Of a DNA stretch of 64,000 nt, positions 42,258-51,016 are shown in pieces (positions within the stretch are counted from its first letter, which is position 1; every line of letters begins with the position of its first letter). The notes below the pieces were generated by a model. It did not search any database. It was not told the origin of the DNA and worked only from the letters and a program-made list of their open reading frames with translations. The position numbers were made by a program, and so were the translations under genes. Origin of the DNA: Bradyrhizobium sp. CSA207 (lineage in GTDB: Bacteria > Pseudomonadota > Alphaproteobacteria > Rhizobiales > Xanthobacteraceae); NCBI RefSeq assembly GCF_029051685.1, contig NZ_JAACFT010000022.1, positions 92,005 through 156,004 on the forward strand, in the 5' to 3' direction.

Positions 42258-43292
42258 TTACGCCGCCTTTTTCTTCGCGCTGATCAGCTTGCGGTTGATC
42301 AGCACTTCCGCGATCTGGATCGCGTTCAGCGCGGCGCCCTTGCGTAGGTTGTCGGACACGCACCACAGCACGAGACCGTTTTCGACCGTGGCATCTTCGC
42401 GGATCCGGCTGATATAGGTCGCGTCCTCGCCGGCCGCTTCATACGGCGTGGCGTAGCCGCCGGGCTCCTGCTTGTCGATGACGAGGCAGCCGGGCGCCTT
42501 GCGCAGGATGTCGCGGGCCTCGTCGGCGGTGATCGGATTCTCGAACTCGATGTTGACGGCCTCGGAGTGGCCGACGAACACCGGCACGCGCACGCAGGTG
42601 GCGGAGAGCTTGATCTTGGGATCAAGAATCTTCTTGGTCTCCATCATCATCTTCCACTCTTCCTTGGTATAGCCGTCCTCCATGAAGACGTCGATGTGGG
42701 GGATGACGTTGAAGGCGATGCGCGTGGGGAACTTCTTACTGATCAGCTCCTGGTTGGTGTAGACGGCCTTGGTCTGCGAGAACAGTTCGTCCATCGCATC
42801 CTTGCCGGCGCCCGACACCGATTGATAGGTCGAGACCACGACGCGCTTGATGGTGGCCTTGTCGTGCAGCGGCTTGAGCGCGACCACGAGCTGCGCGGTC
42901 GAGCAGTTCGGGTTGGCGATGATGTTCTTTTTGCCAAAGTCCTTGGCGGCGTCGGCGTTCACTTCCGGCACGATCAGCGGAACGTCCGGGTCCATGCGCC
43001 AGGCCGAGGAATTGTCGATCACGACCGTGCCGGCGGCGCCGATCTTCGGCGACCATTCCTTCGACACCGAGCCGCCCGCTGACATCAGGCAGATATCGAC
43101 GTCGGAGAAGTCGTAATGCTCGAGCGCTTTGACCTTCAGGGTGCGGTCGCCATAGGAGACCTCGACGCCGACGCTGCGGCGTGAGGCCAATGCCACGACC
43201 TCGTCCGCGGGAAATTTGCGCTCATCGAGGATGTTGAGCATTTCCCGCCCGACATTGCCGGTCGCGCCGACGACTGCGACTTTGTAACCCAT
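42258..43292 (-). CDS. asd: Aspartate-semialdehyde dehydrogenase
   Basis: 344 residues; ATG 43292 follows GGAGAG. It reduces beta-aspartyl phosphate with NADPH, feeding lysine/DAP, threonine and methionine synthesis. The N-terminal Rossmann motif VAVVGATGNVGREML is followed by nucleophile Cys130 in IIANPNCSTAQLV, and YQSVSGAGKDAMDEL and VPVFVGHSEAVNIEFE. It works upstream of DapF, encoded 16 kb away in this window. Confidence 0.97.
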   Translation of the reverse strand: MGYKVAVVGATGNVGREMLNILDERKFPADEVVALASRRSVGVEVSYGDRTLKVKALEHYDFSDVDICLMSAGGSVSKEWSPKIGAAGTVVIDNSSAWRMDPDVPLIVPEVNADAAKDFGKKNIIANPNCSTAQLVVALKPLHDKATIKRVVVSTYQSVSGAGKDAMDELFSQTKAVYTNQELISKKFPTRIAFNVIPHIDVFMEDGYTKEEWKMMMETKKILDPKIKLSATCVRVPVFVGHSEAVNIEFENPITADEARDILRKAPGCLVIDKQEPGGYATPYEAAGEDATYISRIREDATVENGLVLWCVSDNLRKGAALNAIQIAEVLINRKLISAKKKAA

Positions 43293-43408
43293 CGTTCACT
43301 CTCCGACGAAAAAGCCCTTTCCTGAAGCTGACGCTTCAACAGGAAGAGCAGCGCTTCTATGCGAGAACCAGCCTCAAGACAACGTTAGACCATGCCTGAA
43401 GGCAGTGG

Positions 43409-44209
43409 ATGCAGTCGCCTGAGGCCAGCACGGCCGCAACTCCCACCCAGATCCATCTGGCGCTCGCCAACTTCGCCGACGAGATCGTCGGCACGCTGGC
43501 GCACCTGTTCGCCTATGTGGGGGTCCTGGTGCTGTTTGCCATCCTTGGGCTTGCGGCGCTCGGCCAGTTGCCGAACCTGCACGACGACGAGCTGGCACTG
43601 AAACCGGGCTGGAGCGTCGCCGACAGCTCGCATCCGGCGTTCGCGATGAACCGGCTCGATCCATCAGACAAAACAATATCTTACACCGTCTTCAGGCATC
43701 CAGAGGGTGGCCGCCGGGACGTACTGCGCTGGACCGGTGAAGGGGATCGGCCGCTCGCCGAACTCGAAATCTACCGGCCGGGCGGCGAATTCGACCTGGC
43801 GCGTCCGGCCGCCGCCGATCTGGCCATGCAGATGGGCCTTTTCCAGATAGGCCTTGGCGAGGCGCCGCTCGAGCAAGCCGGACTGATCGATACGAAATTT
43901 GGACCAGTTGCGCTGCTCCGTCCCAGCGTCGCGGCAAAGGGGACGCAGACTTGCCTGGGCTACCTCCAGCGCAACGAGGACCCGGCGCTCCAGATCTCCG
44001 GCTTTTCCTGCCAGGGCGAGACCGAGCCCGCCCGGCGTGCGGCGATCGCCTGCACGCTGAACCGGCTGACGCTGTTGACCTCGGGCAACGAGCCGAAGCT
44101 GGCGGAATTGTTCGCCCATGCCGAGCTCAAGCGCAGGGGGTGTGACCCCGCAGCTTCGTCGGACTGGCTGCTGGGCGCTGCGAACGCGCAATTGCGTGGG
44201 GCGCTCTGA
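43409..44209 (+). CDS. Hypothetical membrane-anchored protein
   Basis: 266 residues from ATG 43409. One N-terminal membrane segment (LAHLFAYVGVLVLFAILGLA) is followed by a ~210-residue soluble region, probably periplasmic. That region has two Cys (TQTCLGYLQ, SGFSCQGE), a third in AIACTLNRL, and a fourth in RRGCDPAAS. The family is found in Bradyrhizobium and relatives without a defined role. It is divergent from asd, with 116 bp between them. Confidence 0.68.
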   Translation: MQSPEASTAATPTQIHLALANFADEIVGTLAHLFAYVGVLVLFAILGLAALGQLPNLHDDELALKPGWSVADSSHPAFAMNRLDPSDKTISYTVFRHPEGGRRDVLRWTGEGDRPLAELEIYRPGGEFDLARPAAADLAMQMGLFQIGLGEAPLEQAGLIDTKFGPVALLRPSVAAKGTQTCLGYLQRNEDPALQISGFSCQGETEPARRAAIACTLNRLTLLTSGNEPKLAELFAHAELKRRGCDPAASSDWLLGAANAQLRGAL

Positions 44210-44390
44210 CCGGCATCAAGCCGAAATGACCACCCAAGTGAAGCGCTCAAGTGGCTGGTTTTCATGCAACTTTTGCCTGGGCGCACGATTATTCCGGGCT
44301 GGTGTGACCCAATAGACCTAGTTGCAGCCGCCCCGGCCGGGCTAGTATGGGGCGAAATCGATTGGCGGCTTGCCGCCTGAAGGGGACGTG

Positions 44391-44786
44391 ATGAGCTCGA
44401 AATTCTCTGCCGCGAACAAATTGGCGATCTGGCTTGCGGCGGGCGCCGTCATTGCCATGTCCTCTGCCATGGGTTTCGCGACGCCGGCCTCGGCCGACAC
44501 CAAGATCAAGCGCTATGACGATCGCGGCCGACCCTATTACGGACCGGGCGGCCCCAACGCGGTCTATCAGCAGGGACGCACCCGTCTGTATGTGAGCAAG
44601 CGCTCCTGGCTCGACGGCGGCACCGAGGTCAATCCGGGCGACCGCAAGTTCACCGACTATGCCTTCCCGCCGGCCGTGGGCTATCCGTCCTTCGCGCGCG
44701 AGAACCTCAACCGCCCGATCGACCGCCAGCCGCTCTCGCCGCCCGCCGATGTCGGCGGCTATCCGCAGACTTTCCCGCTGTACTGA
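44391..44786 (+). CDS. Small exported protein of unknown function
   Basis: 131 residues from ATG 44391, preceded by AAGGGGACG. Signal peptide (LAIWLAAGAVIAMSSAMGFA, cut at ASA). The mature part is Pro/Gly/Tyr-rich, with IKRYDDRGRPYYGPGGPNAV and KRSWLDGGTEVNPGDRKFTD. No cysteines. It is followed by a clear terminator, so it is an independently transcribed gene. Similar proteins are widespread in Bradyrhizobium with no known function. Confidence 0.72.
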   Translation: MSSKFSAANKLAIWLAAGAVIAMSSAMGFATPASADTKIKRYDDRGRPYYGPGGPNAVYQQGRTRLYVSKRSWLDGGTEVNPGDRKFTDYAFPPAVGYPSFARENLNRPIDRQPLSPPADVGGYPQTFPLY

Positions 44787-44809
44787 AGCGGACACGACTG
44801 ACCGAATCG

Positions 44810-44842
44810 AAAATGGCCGGGCTTGCGCCCGGCTATTTTTTT
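44810..44842 (+). terminator. Rho-independent terminator after the small exported protein
   Basis: Stem GGCCGGGC / GCCCGGCT with a TTGC loop, followed by a run of seven T. Confidence 0.9.
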
Positions 44843-44851
44843 GAAGGGACT

Positions 44852-44966
44852 GTAGGGTGGGTTAGCTGTGCGGCCGCGCGAAGCGCAGTGCCGCTCAGCG
44901 TAACCCACCATGGTCCATCGTCGCGGAAACGAAAGAGGTGGGTTACGCTGCGCTAACCCACCCTAC
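44852..44966. repeat. Palindromic repeat, family GTAGGGTGGGTTA (copy 2)
   Basis: 115 bp. Ends GTAGGGTGGGTTAGC and GCTAACCCACCCTAC; inner GCGTAACCCACC and GGTGGGTTACGC. Confidence 0.9.
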
Positions 44967-44982
44967 AGTCGCTGTGCAAGCC

Positions 44983-46095
44983 TTACGCGTGCAGCTTCTG
45001 CAATTCCTTCAGAATCGCTTCGCCCATCTGCGTGGTCGAGGCGGCGGTCGTGCCTTCCGACTTGATGTCGGCGGTGCGCAGGCCGCTGGCGAGTACTGCT
45101 GCAATCGCGGCGTCCAGCTTGTCGGCGAGCGCGCCCATGTCGAAGGAATAGCGCAGCGCCATGCCGAACGACGAGATCATAGCGATCGGGTTGGCGAGGC
45201 CCTGGCCTGCGATGTCAGGCGCCGAACCGTGCACGGGCTCGTACAGCGCCTTGCGCTTCTTGCTCTTGACGTCGACCTCGCCGAGCGAGGCCGAGGGCAG
45301 CATGCCGAGCGAGCCAGTCAGCATCGCAGCGATGTCGGACAGCATGTCGCCGAACAGATTGTCGGTGACGATGACGTCGAACTGCTTCGGCCACTTCACC
45401 AGCATCATGCCGCCGGAATCGGCGAGCTGGTGCTCGAGCGTGACGTCGGAATATTCGCGCTTGTGGACCTGCGTCACGACCTCGTTCCAGAGCACGCCCG
45501 ACTTCATGACGTTGCGCTTCTCCATCGACGTCACTTTGTTGCGGCGCTTTTTGGCGAGGTCGAAGGCGACGCGGGCGATGCGCTCGATTTCATAGGTGTC
45601 GTAGACCTGGGTATCGATAGCGCGCTTCTGGCCGTTGCCGAGATCGGTGATGGTCTTGGGCTCACCGAAATAGACGCCGCCGGTAAGCTCGCGCACGATC
45701 ATGATGTCGAGGCCCTCGACCGCCTCGCGCTTCAGGCTGGAGGCATCCGCGAGCGCCGGATAGCACACGGCGGGACGCAAATTTGCGAACAGGCGGAGAT
45801 CCTTGCGCAGCCGCAACAGGCCGGCTTCGGGGCGCACCTCATAGGGCACGGCATCCCATTTCGGGCCGCCGACCGCGCCGAAAATGATTGCGTCGGCGTC
45901 CTTGGCCTTGACCATGTCCCCCTCGGAGATCGACACCTTGTGCGCGTCATAGGCGGAACCGCCGACCAGTCCAGTGTCGGTCTCGAACTTGGCAATGCCT
46001 GATACACTGAGCCAGTCGATCAGCCGCTTCACCTCGCCCATCACCTCGGGGCCGATACCGTCGCCGGGGAGCAGCAGCAGTTTGTGGGTCGCCAT
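44983..46095 (-). CDS. leuB: 3-isopropylmalate dehydrogenase LeuB
   Basis: 370 residues from ATG 46095, preceded by GGAGGTAGAACG; the frame is open to 46155 but the extra part is repeat-derived. It oxidises and decarboxylates 3-isopropylmalate with NAD. LLLLPGDGIGPEVMGEVKRL, ADAIIFGAVGGPKWD and the dimer/substrate motif VTDNLFGDMLSDIAAMLTGS with YEPVHGSAPDIAGQGLANPI are diagnostic. It is encoded opposite to leuC and leuD. Confidence 0.97.
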   Translation of the reverse strand: MATHKLLLLPGDGIGPEVMGEVKRLIDWLSVSGIAKFETDTGLVGGSAYDAHKVSISEGDMVKAKDADAIIFGAVGGPKWDAVPYEVRPEAGLLRLRKDLRLFANLRPAVCYPALADASSLKREAVEGLDIMIVRELTGGVYFGEPKTITDLGNGQKRAIDTQVYDTYEIERIARVAFDLAKKRRNKVTSMEKRNVMKSGVLWNEVVTQVHKREYSDVTLEHQLADSGGMMLVKWPKQFDVIVTDNLFGDMLSDIAAMLTGSLGMLPSASLGEVDVKSKKRKALYEPVHGSAPDIAGQGLANPIAMISSFGMALRYSFDMGALADKLDAAIAAVLASGLRTADIKSEGTTAASTTQMGEAILKELQKLHA

Positions 46096-46117
46096 GGTCG
46101 TTCTACCTCCGCGTTGC

Positions 46118-46235
46118 GTCATGGCCGGGCATAGCCGTCCAAGGGACGGCGTCACTTCGTTCGCCTATGCCCGGCCATCCACGTCCTTGTTGCGGTGCGA
46201 AGAACGTGGATGCCCGGCACAAGGCCGGGCATGAC
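46118..46235. repeat. Palindromic repeat, family GTCATGGCCGGGC
   Basis: 118 bp: ends GTCATGGCCGGGCAT and ATGCCCGGC...GGCCGGGCATGAC; inner CGCCTATGCCCGGCCATCCA. Confidence 0.8.
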
Positions 46236-46358
46236 GGCGTCTCATGAATTTCGGCCGGAGTGCTAGAGCGGTGTTGCGCGCTTGGCAAGACACCATTGCC
46301 GCTTCGCCGCTGTGCAAAGCGGGCAGGGCCTGCCACAATCCTCTTGCCGGAGTACTCC

Positions 46359-47573
46359 TTGCACGCCCAAGACTACCTTGCTCAAGACCGCCCGCCACCC
46401 GACGCGCATTCCGCGCGGCTGATCCTGATCTTGTCGCTGGCTGCGACGGTCGGGCTCGGCATCGGCCGTTTCGCCTATGCGCTGGTGCTGCCGGACATGC
46501 GGGATGACCTTGGCTGGTCCTACTCGGCGGCCGGTTTCATGAACACCATCAACGCGGTCGGCTACCTCGCGGGCGCGCTGATGGCGTCGCGGCTGATCCG
46601 GCTGGTGGGTTGGTCGGCCGCGATCCGCGGCGGAACCGTGGCCTGCGTCGCCGCGCTCGCGCTCTGCGCGCTCACCGGGAATTTTTTCGCGCTCAGCCTG
46701 GCGCGGCTGGTGCTGGGCGTCGGCGCTGCGGCCGGCTTTGTCGCCGGTGGCGCGCTGGCCGCGATGGTGGCGCAGTCGCGCCCCGAGCGCGCCAATTTCC
46801 TGCTCAGCCTGTTCTATGCCGGGCCCGGCATCGGCATTCTCGCCTCGGGGTTGATCGCGCCATATACGCTTGCGCATTTCGGGCCGGGCTCGTGGTGGAT
46901 CGTGTGGTGGGCCATGGCCCTGCTTTCGGCGGCGATGACGATCCCGCTGTTTCTGGTCCGCATCGAGAGCAAGGCGCGCTTCACCGAGGCGGGTCACGCC
47001 TCGTTCGAAATCCTGCCCGTGCTGATCTATCTCGCCGCCTACTTCCTGTTCGGCGCCGGCTACATCGCCTACATGACCTTCATGATCGCCTATGTGCGCG
47101 ACGGCGGCGGCGGTGCCGCGGCGCAGGCCGCGTTCTGGAGCCTGATCGGCATGAGTGCTTTCGTGACGCCCTGGGTCTGGCGCCGCGTGCTCGCGCTCGA
47201 CCGCGGCGGACTTGCGACCGCCATCATCCTCGGCACCAACGCGCTCGGCGCGTCGCTTCCCATCCTCGGACATTCGACGGCGTGGCTGGCGATCTCGGCG
47301 GTCGTGTTCGGCGTCGCCTTCTTCGCCGTGGTCGGCTCGACCACCGCTTTCGTGCGCTTCAACTATCCGCACGAGGTATGGCCAAGCGCGATCGCGACGA
47401 TGACGATCTCGTTCGGCATCGGCCAGACGCTCGGACCGATCGTGGTCGGTGCCATCACGGATGCGCTGGGGAGCTTGAGTTATGCGCTGAATGTATCCGC
47501 GGCGCTGCTGGCGCTCGGCGCGATCGCCGCGTTGTGCCAGCGGAAGGTGCCGCCGAAGGGCTCGATGCCGTAG
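46359..47573 (+). CDS. MFS transporter, YbfB/YjiJ family
   Basis: 404 residues. I chose TTG 46359 because GGAG lies seven bases upstream and the open frame before it is not membrane-like. Twelve hydrophobic helices follow; GLGIGRFAYALVLPDMRDDL at the start and NTINAVGYLAGALMASRLI are the family signature. The TAG stop is formed where the final codons meet the palindromic repeat at 47570. Substrate unknown. It is a single gene. Confidence 0.88.
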   Translation: MHAQDYLAQDRPPPDAHSARLILILSLAATVGLGIGRFAYALVLPDMRDDLGWSYSAAGFMNTINAVGYLAGALMASRLIRLVGWSAAIRGGTVACVAALALCALTGNFFALSLARLVLGVGAAAGFVAGGALAAMVAQSRPERANFLLSLFYAGPGIGILASGLIAPYTLAHFGPGSWWIVWWAMALLSAAMTIPLFLVRIESKARFTEAGHASFEILPVLIYLAAYFLFGAGYIAYMTFMIAYVRDGGGGAAAQAAFWSLIGMSAFVTPWVWRRVLALDRGGLATAIILGTNALGASLPILGHSTAWLAISAVVFGVAFFAVVGSTTAFVRFNYPHEVWPSAIATMTISFGIGQTLGPIVVGAITDALGSLSYALNVSAALLALGAIAALCQRKVPPKGSMP

Positions 47574-47683
47574 GGTGGGTTAGCGTCAGCGTAACCCACC
47601 ACTTCTGTCACCGCGGAAGCTAAAGAGGTGGGTTACGCTGAGCGGACTGCACTTCGCGCATCCGCTATGCTAACCCACCCTAC
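47570..47683. repeat. Palindromic repeat, family GTAGGGTGGGTTA (copy 3)
   Basis: 114 bp: ends GTAGGGTGGGTTAGC and GCTAACCCACCCTAC. Its first bases contain the stop codon of the upstream MFS gene. It separates that gene from the convergent oxidoreductase gene. Confidence 0.9.
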
Positions 47684-47689
47684 AGACCT

Positions 47690-48472
47690 TCAGCTCCCGC
47701 TGAACGAATTATACCCCTGGTCTTCCCAATAGCCGCCCTTGTAGTCGTTGGTGACTTCCATCGACACCACGTATTTCGGATTCTTGAACCCGAGCTTGGT
47801 CGGCACGCGGATCTTCATGGGGAAGCCGTAGGCGCGCGGCAGGATGTCGCCCGCGTATTTGAACGTCATCTGCGTCTGCGGATGCAGCGCGCTGCGCATG
47901 TCCAGCGGCGAGTTGTAGCCGTCCTTATCGGCGCACTGGAACCAGACATATTTCGCGCGCGTGTCGGCGCCAATCAGCTTGAGGAAGTCGCGGAGCGGCG
48001 TGCCGGTCCAGCTTCCGATCGCGCTCCAGCCCTCGACGCAGATGTGCCGGGTGATCTGCGTGACCTGCGGCAATTGATAGAGCTCATCGAGCGTCCACGA
48101 TTTCTTGTTGTCGACGAGGCCGCGCACCTCGAGCTTCCAGTCCGCAGCCGAGACCTCGGGCGCGTCGTCGAGATCGTAATAGGCGTTGAAGGGAAATGGC
48201 TTTGTGATCGCGCTCTCCGGGAAGGTCGGCGCCAGCGCGTCCGGATTGAAGATGAACGCCTGCACGGCGTCGTTGAACTTCGAGACCGACTTCAGCATCT
48301 CCTCCGCCGAGGAGGAGTCGATCACGTCGCAGCCGGTGAGCAGCGTCAGCGCGCCGAGGCTGGCACCGCCCGTGATGAAACGGCGGCGGGCAAGATCCGG
48401 CATCGCCTTGATGGAGTCCTTGATCAGCAGCCGTCTGTCGACGCCGGGGATCAGGAATGAACGCTTGGCCAT
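47690..48472 (-). CDS. Molybdopterin-dependent oxidoreductase (sulfite oxidase/MsrP-like), Tat lipoprotein
   Basis: 260 residues from ATG 48472 (GGGAGGAAGACATC upstream). N-terminus LARRRFITGGASLGALTLLT followed by Gly-Cys: a twin-arginine signal ending in a lipobox, with lipidation at Cys48. The molybdopterin domain (PF00174) carries the Mo ligand Cys145 in TRHICVEGWSAIGSWTGTPL, then WFQCADKDGYNSPLDM and AYGFPMKIRVPTKLGFKNPK. The cytochrome b gene lies 17 bp upstream, so the pair probably forms a membrane-bound periplasmic oxidoreductase. Substrate unknown. Confidence 0.88.
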   Translation of the reverse strand: MAKRSFLIPGVDRRLLIKDSIKAMPDLARRRFITGGASLGALTLLTGCDVIDSSSAEEMLKSVSKFNDAVQAFIFNPDALAPTFPESAITKPFPFNAYYDLDDAPEVSAADWKLEVRGLVDNKKSWTLDELYQLPQVTQITRHICVEGWSAIGSWTGTPLRDFLKLIGADTRAKYVWFQCADKDGYNSPLDMRSALHPQTQMTFKYAGDILPRAYGFPMKIRVPTKLGFKNPKYVVSMEVTNDYKGGYWEDQGYNSFSGS

Positions 48473-48489
48473 GATGTCTTCCTCCCTTC

Positions 48490-49119
48490 TCAGCGGCCGA
48501 TGATCATCGCGCGCAGGCTTTTCGGCACCAGCAGCGCGAGCGCGACGTGGACGACGAGGAAGGCGCAGATCGCGGCCATGCAGAAGAAATGGACGTAGCG
48601 CGCGGTCGGATAGTCGCCGAACAGCATCACCAGATAATAGAGCTGTACCGGTTTCCACATCGCCAGGCCCGACAGCACGATCAGCACCCCGACCACGATG
48701 ATGCCGGCATAGAGCGTTCGCTGCACGTAGTTGTAGACAGTGAGGTCGTCATGGCCGAGCTTGAAGGTCAGCGCCGCCCTGACGTCGTGGATCACGCCCG
48801 ACGGCGTGATCGGCAGCAGTTTTTTCCGGAAGCGGCCGGTGGCCAGGCCGGTGACGAGATAGGCGAGGCCGTTGATCATCAGCAGCCACATCGCGGCAAA
48901 GTGCCAGAGCAGGCCGCCGCCGAGCCAGCCGCCGAGCGTGTAGTCGCGCGGGAAGCTGAAGCCGAACAGCGGCGAGGCATTGTAGATCTGCCAGCCCGAC
49001 AGGATCATCAGGATCATGGCCAGCGCGTTGATCCAGTGCGTGACCCGAACCCAGGCCGGCTGGATCACTTTGGCCGGGGTGGCCCTGACCTGCTCGTCGG
49101 TGACTGTGAGACTCGCCAT
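48490..49119 (-). CDS. Cytochrome b561/Ni-Fe-hydrogenase b-type subunit-like protein
   Basis: 209 residues from ATG 49119. Four hydrophobic segments with heme-ligand histidines: VRVTHWINALAMILMILSGW (His), LLWHFAAMWLLMINGLAYLV (His), and two in the last segments (ARYVHFFCMAAICAFLVVHV). This is the PF01292 layout. It should carry electrons between the quinone pool and the periplasmic molybdoenzyme encoded 17 bp downstream on the same strand. A C-terminal LVPKSLRAMIIGR matches rhizobial members. Confidence 0.88.
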   Translation of the reverse strand: MASLTVTDEQVRATPAKVIQPAWVRVTHWINALAMILMILSGWQIYNASPLFGFSFPRDYTLGGWLGGGLLWHFAAMWLLMINGLAYLVTGLATGRFRKKLLPITPSGVIHDVRAALTFKLGHDDLTVYNYVQRTLYAGIIVVGVLIVLSGLAMWKPVQLYYLVMLFGDYPTARYVHFFCMAAICAFLVVHVALALLVPKSLRAMIIGR

Positions 49120-49225
49120 GGTGGTTCCGTCCTGAACGTCGTTTGACAGCAATTATACGCCGGTGTTTCGGCTTTCGTTACGCCCTGTCCGGCTTCGAAT
49201 CGATGCCGGCGGGCAATCGTAGTCA

Positions 49226-49263
49226 CAAAAAAGCGAGCCGGGTGCCCCCCCGGCTCGCGGTTT
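49226..49263 (-). terminator. Terminator of the fasciclin gene
   Basis: Stem GCGAGCCGGG / CCCGGCTCGC; read on the minus strand it ends in six T. It lies 43 bp after the fasciclin stop. Confidence 0.88.
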
Positions 49264-49305
49264 CATCGCATCCTGCCCCAGGGGGTGGAACAGGACTGCG
49301 CGGTG

Positions 49306-49860
49306 TTACGAGGCCGGCATCAACACGGTGTCGACCACATGGATGACGCCGTTCGACTGGTTGACGTTGCTGATCGTCACCATCGAGGTGCCGCCCTTGG
49401 CGTCGACGATCCAGACCTTGCCGTCCATCTTCTTGACCGTCAGTTCCTCACCCTCGGCGGTCTTCAGCTTCTTGCCTTCGGTGAGGTCGGAGGCCTCGAG
49501 CTTGCCGGGCACGACATGGTAGGTCAGGATCTTGGTCAGCGTCGCCTTGTTCTCCGGCTTGACCAGGGTGTCGACGGTGCCGGCCGGCAGCTTGCCGAAG
49601 GCGGCGTTGGTCGGCGCGAACACCGTGAACGGGCCCTTGCCCTCCAGCGTCGGCACGAGGCCGGCCGCCTTCACCGCCGCCACCAGCGTGGTGTGATCCT
49701 TCGAGTTGACGGCGTTCTGGACGATGTTCTTCGAGGGGAACATCGCGGCGCCGCCGACCATGACGGTCTTTTCCTCGGCGCGAACGGGCGCGACGACGGT
49801 CGCGGTGATAGCCAGCGCGCTGAAGGCTGCAGCAGTGAGATAGGTAATGCGCTTCGACAT
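49306..49860 (-). CDS. Exported fasciclin (FAS1) domain protein
   Basis: 184 residues. ATG 49860 follows GGGAGACTCTCC. Signal peptide RITYLTAAAFSALAITATVV cut near VRA. The single FAS1 domain has both conserved boxes: FTVFAPTNAAFGKLPAGTVD (H1) and SNGVIHVVDTVLMPAS (H2), with LTYHVVPGKLEASDL before it. FAS1 proteins mediate adhesion or bind surface glycans. It is immediately upstream, on the same strand, of the cytochrome b/molybdoenzyme pair but has its own terminator. Confidence 0.93.
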   Translation of the reverse strand: MSKRITYLTAAAFSALAITATVVAPVRAEEKTVMVGGAAMFPSKNIVQNAVNSKDHTTLVAAVKAAGLVPTLEGKGPFTVFAPTNAAFGKLPAGTVDTLVKPENKATLTKILTYHVVPGKLEASDLTEGKKLKTAEGEELTVKKMDGKVWIVDAKGGTSMVTISNVNQSNGVIHVVDTVLMPAS

Positions 49861-50167
49861 GGAGAGTCTCCCGATTGGATTGTGACCGGCGATTGCCGGC
49901 GTTCGAGTTGGGGCAACAACGGCATCTGCGACGCTTGAGGTGAGGCGGCAGCGCCGTCGTTGGACCGAACTACGGGAGGGTTCGCGAAGTGGTTTCGGAC
50001 AAAACTTCTTTGTGATGCGTGAAACTTTGCGGGGGTGTGTTCGTGTGGTGGCTCCGCCGTCATTGCGAGGAGCACTTGCGACGAAGCAATCCAGACTGCC
50101 TCCGCCGACACATTTCTGGATTGCTTCGCTGCGCTCGCAATGACGAACTCGTGGCTCTGACCGCGGT
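49861..50167. other. Spacer upstream of the fasciclin gene
   Basis: 307 bp without a gene. It holds the fasciclin promoter region (not assignable by eye) and the palindromic repeat at 50059. Confidence 0.4.
50059..50144. repeat. Palindromic repeat, family GTCATTGCGAG (copy 2)
   Basis: 86 bp. Ends GTCATTGCGAGGAGC and GCGCTCGCAATGAC; inner CGAAGCAATCCAGA and TCTGGATTGCTTCG. Confidence 0.88.
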
Positions 50168-50929
50168 TCAATCCCTGCTCAACGGCGTTTGAATGAATCC
50201 GCGATTGTGCGTCGGGCTGATCAGCAGTTCGTTGATGCAGACGCGCGGGGGCATCGATGCGATGAAGGCGATGGTGCGGCCGAGGTCTTCGGATTGCAGC
50301 ATCCTGGACTGCTCCTCCTCGCTCGGCACCACCGGGCGGAGCTTGAGGATTGGTGTCGCCACCTCGCCCGGCATCAGGCAGCAGGCGCGCAAGCCGTTGA
50401 CGCATTCGTCCATGTTGAAGGAATGGGTCAGCGCCAGCACTGCGTGTTTGGTCGTGGTGTAGGCCGGGCCCGGCATTTTCGAGACGTGGCGGCCGGCCCA
50501 GGACGAGACGTTGATGATCGCGCCATCCTGCTGCTTGCGCATCGTCGGCAGCACCGCGCGCATGCAGTAGAGCACGCCGTTGAGATTGACCTGGACCAGT
50601 CTGTCCCAGTCCTCCAGTTCCATGTCCTTCCAGCTCCGCTTCGGGACATTGATGCCGGCGTTGTTGACCAGGAGATCGATCTGGCCGTGCCTGGCGACGA
50701 TCTGATCGGCGGTGTACTGGGCCTCGGCGGCAACGGACACGTCCAGTGCCATGGCCTCGGCCGCGCCGCCGTCGTTGATGATCTTGGCGACCACGCTATC
50801 CAGGGCATCCTTGCGCCGGCCCGACACCACCACCGTCCAGCCGTCGGCAGCGAGCGCTTCGGCGCCGGCTTCCCCGATCCCGCTGCCGCCGCCCGTGACC
50901 CAGGCCACGCGTTTCCCGTTTTTGGTCAT
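50168..50929 (-). CDS. Short-chain dehydrogenase/reductase
   Basis: 253 residues from ATG 50929; the frame continues further but reads into the divergent spacer. Rossmann VAWVTGGGSGIGEAGAEALA, NNAGINVP, Ser in NVSSWAGRH and Y-x-x-x-K in PAYTTTKHAVLAL. Cofactor arginines in VVVSGRRKDAL suggest NADP(H). Substrate unknown. It is divergent from the malonyl-CoA synthetase gene (87 bp apart). Confidence 0.86.
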   Translation of the reverse strand: MTKNGKRVAWVTGGGSGIGEAGAEALAADGWTVVVSGRRKDALDSVVAKIINDGGAAEAMALDVSVAAEAQYTADQIVARHGQIDLLVNNAGINVPKRSWKDMELEDWDRLVQVNLNGVLYCMRAVLPTMRKQQDGAIINVSSWAGRHVSKMPGPAYTTTKHAVLALTHSFNMDECVNGLRACCLMPGEVATPILKLRPVVPSEEEQSRMLQSEDLGRTIAFIASMPPRVCINELLISPTHNRGFIQTPLSRD

Positions 50930-51016
50930 GCAAACTGTCTCCGTTGCTTCATTGGGGCGGTTTTTGCTAATCCAGCCCTCGATTTTGACCGAACCTTGCG
51001 GTCGAGGAAATCTTGC

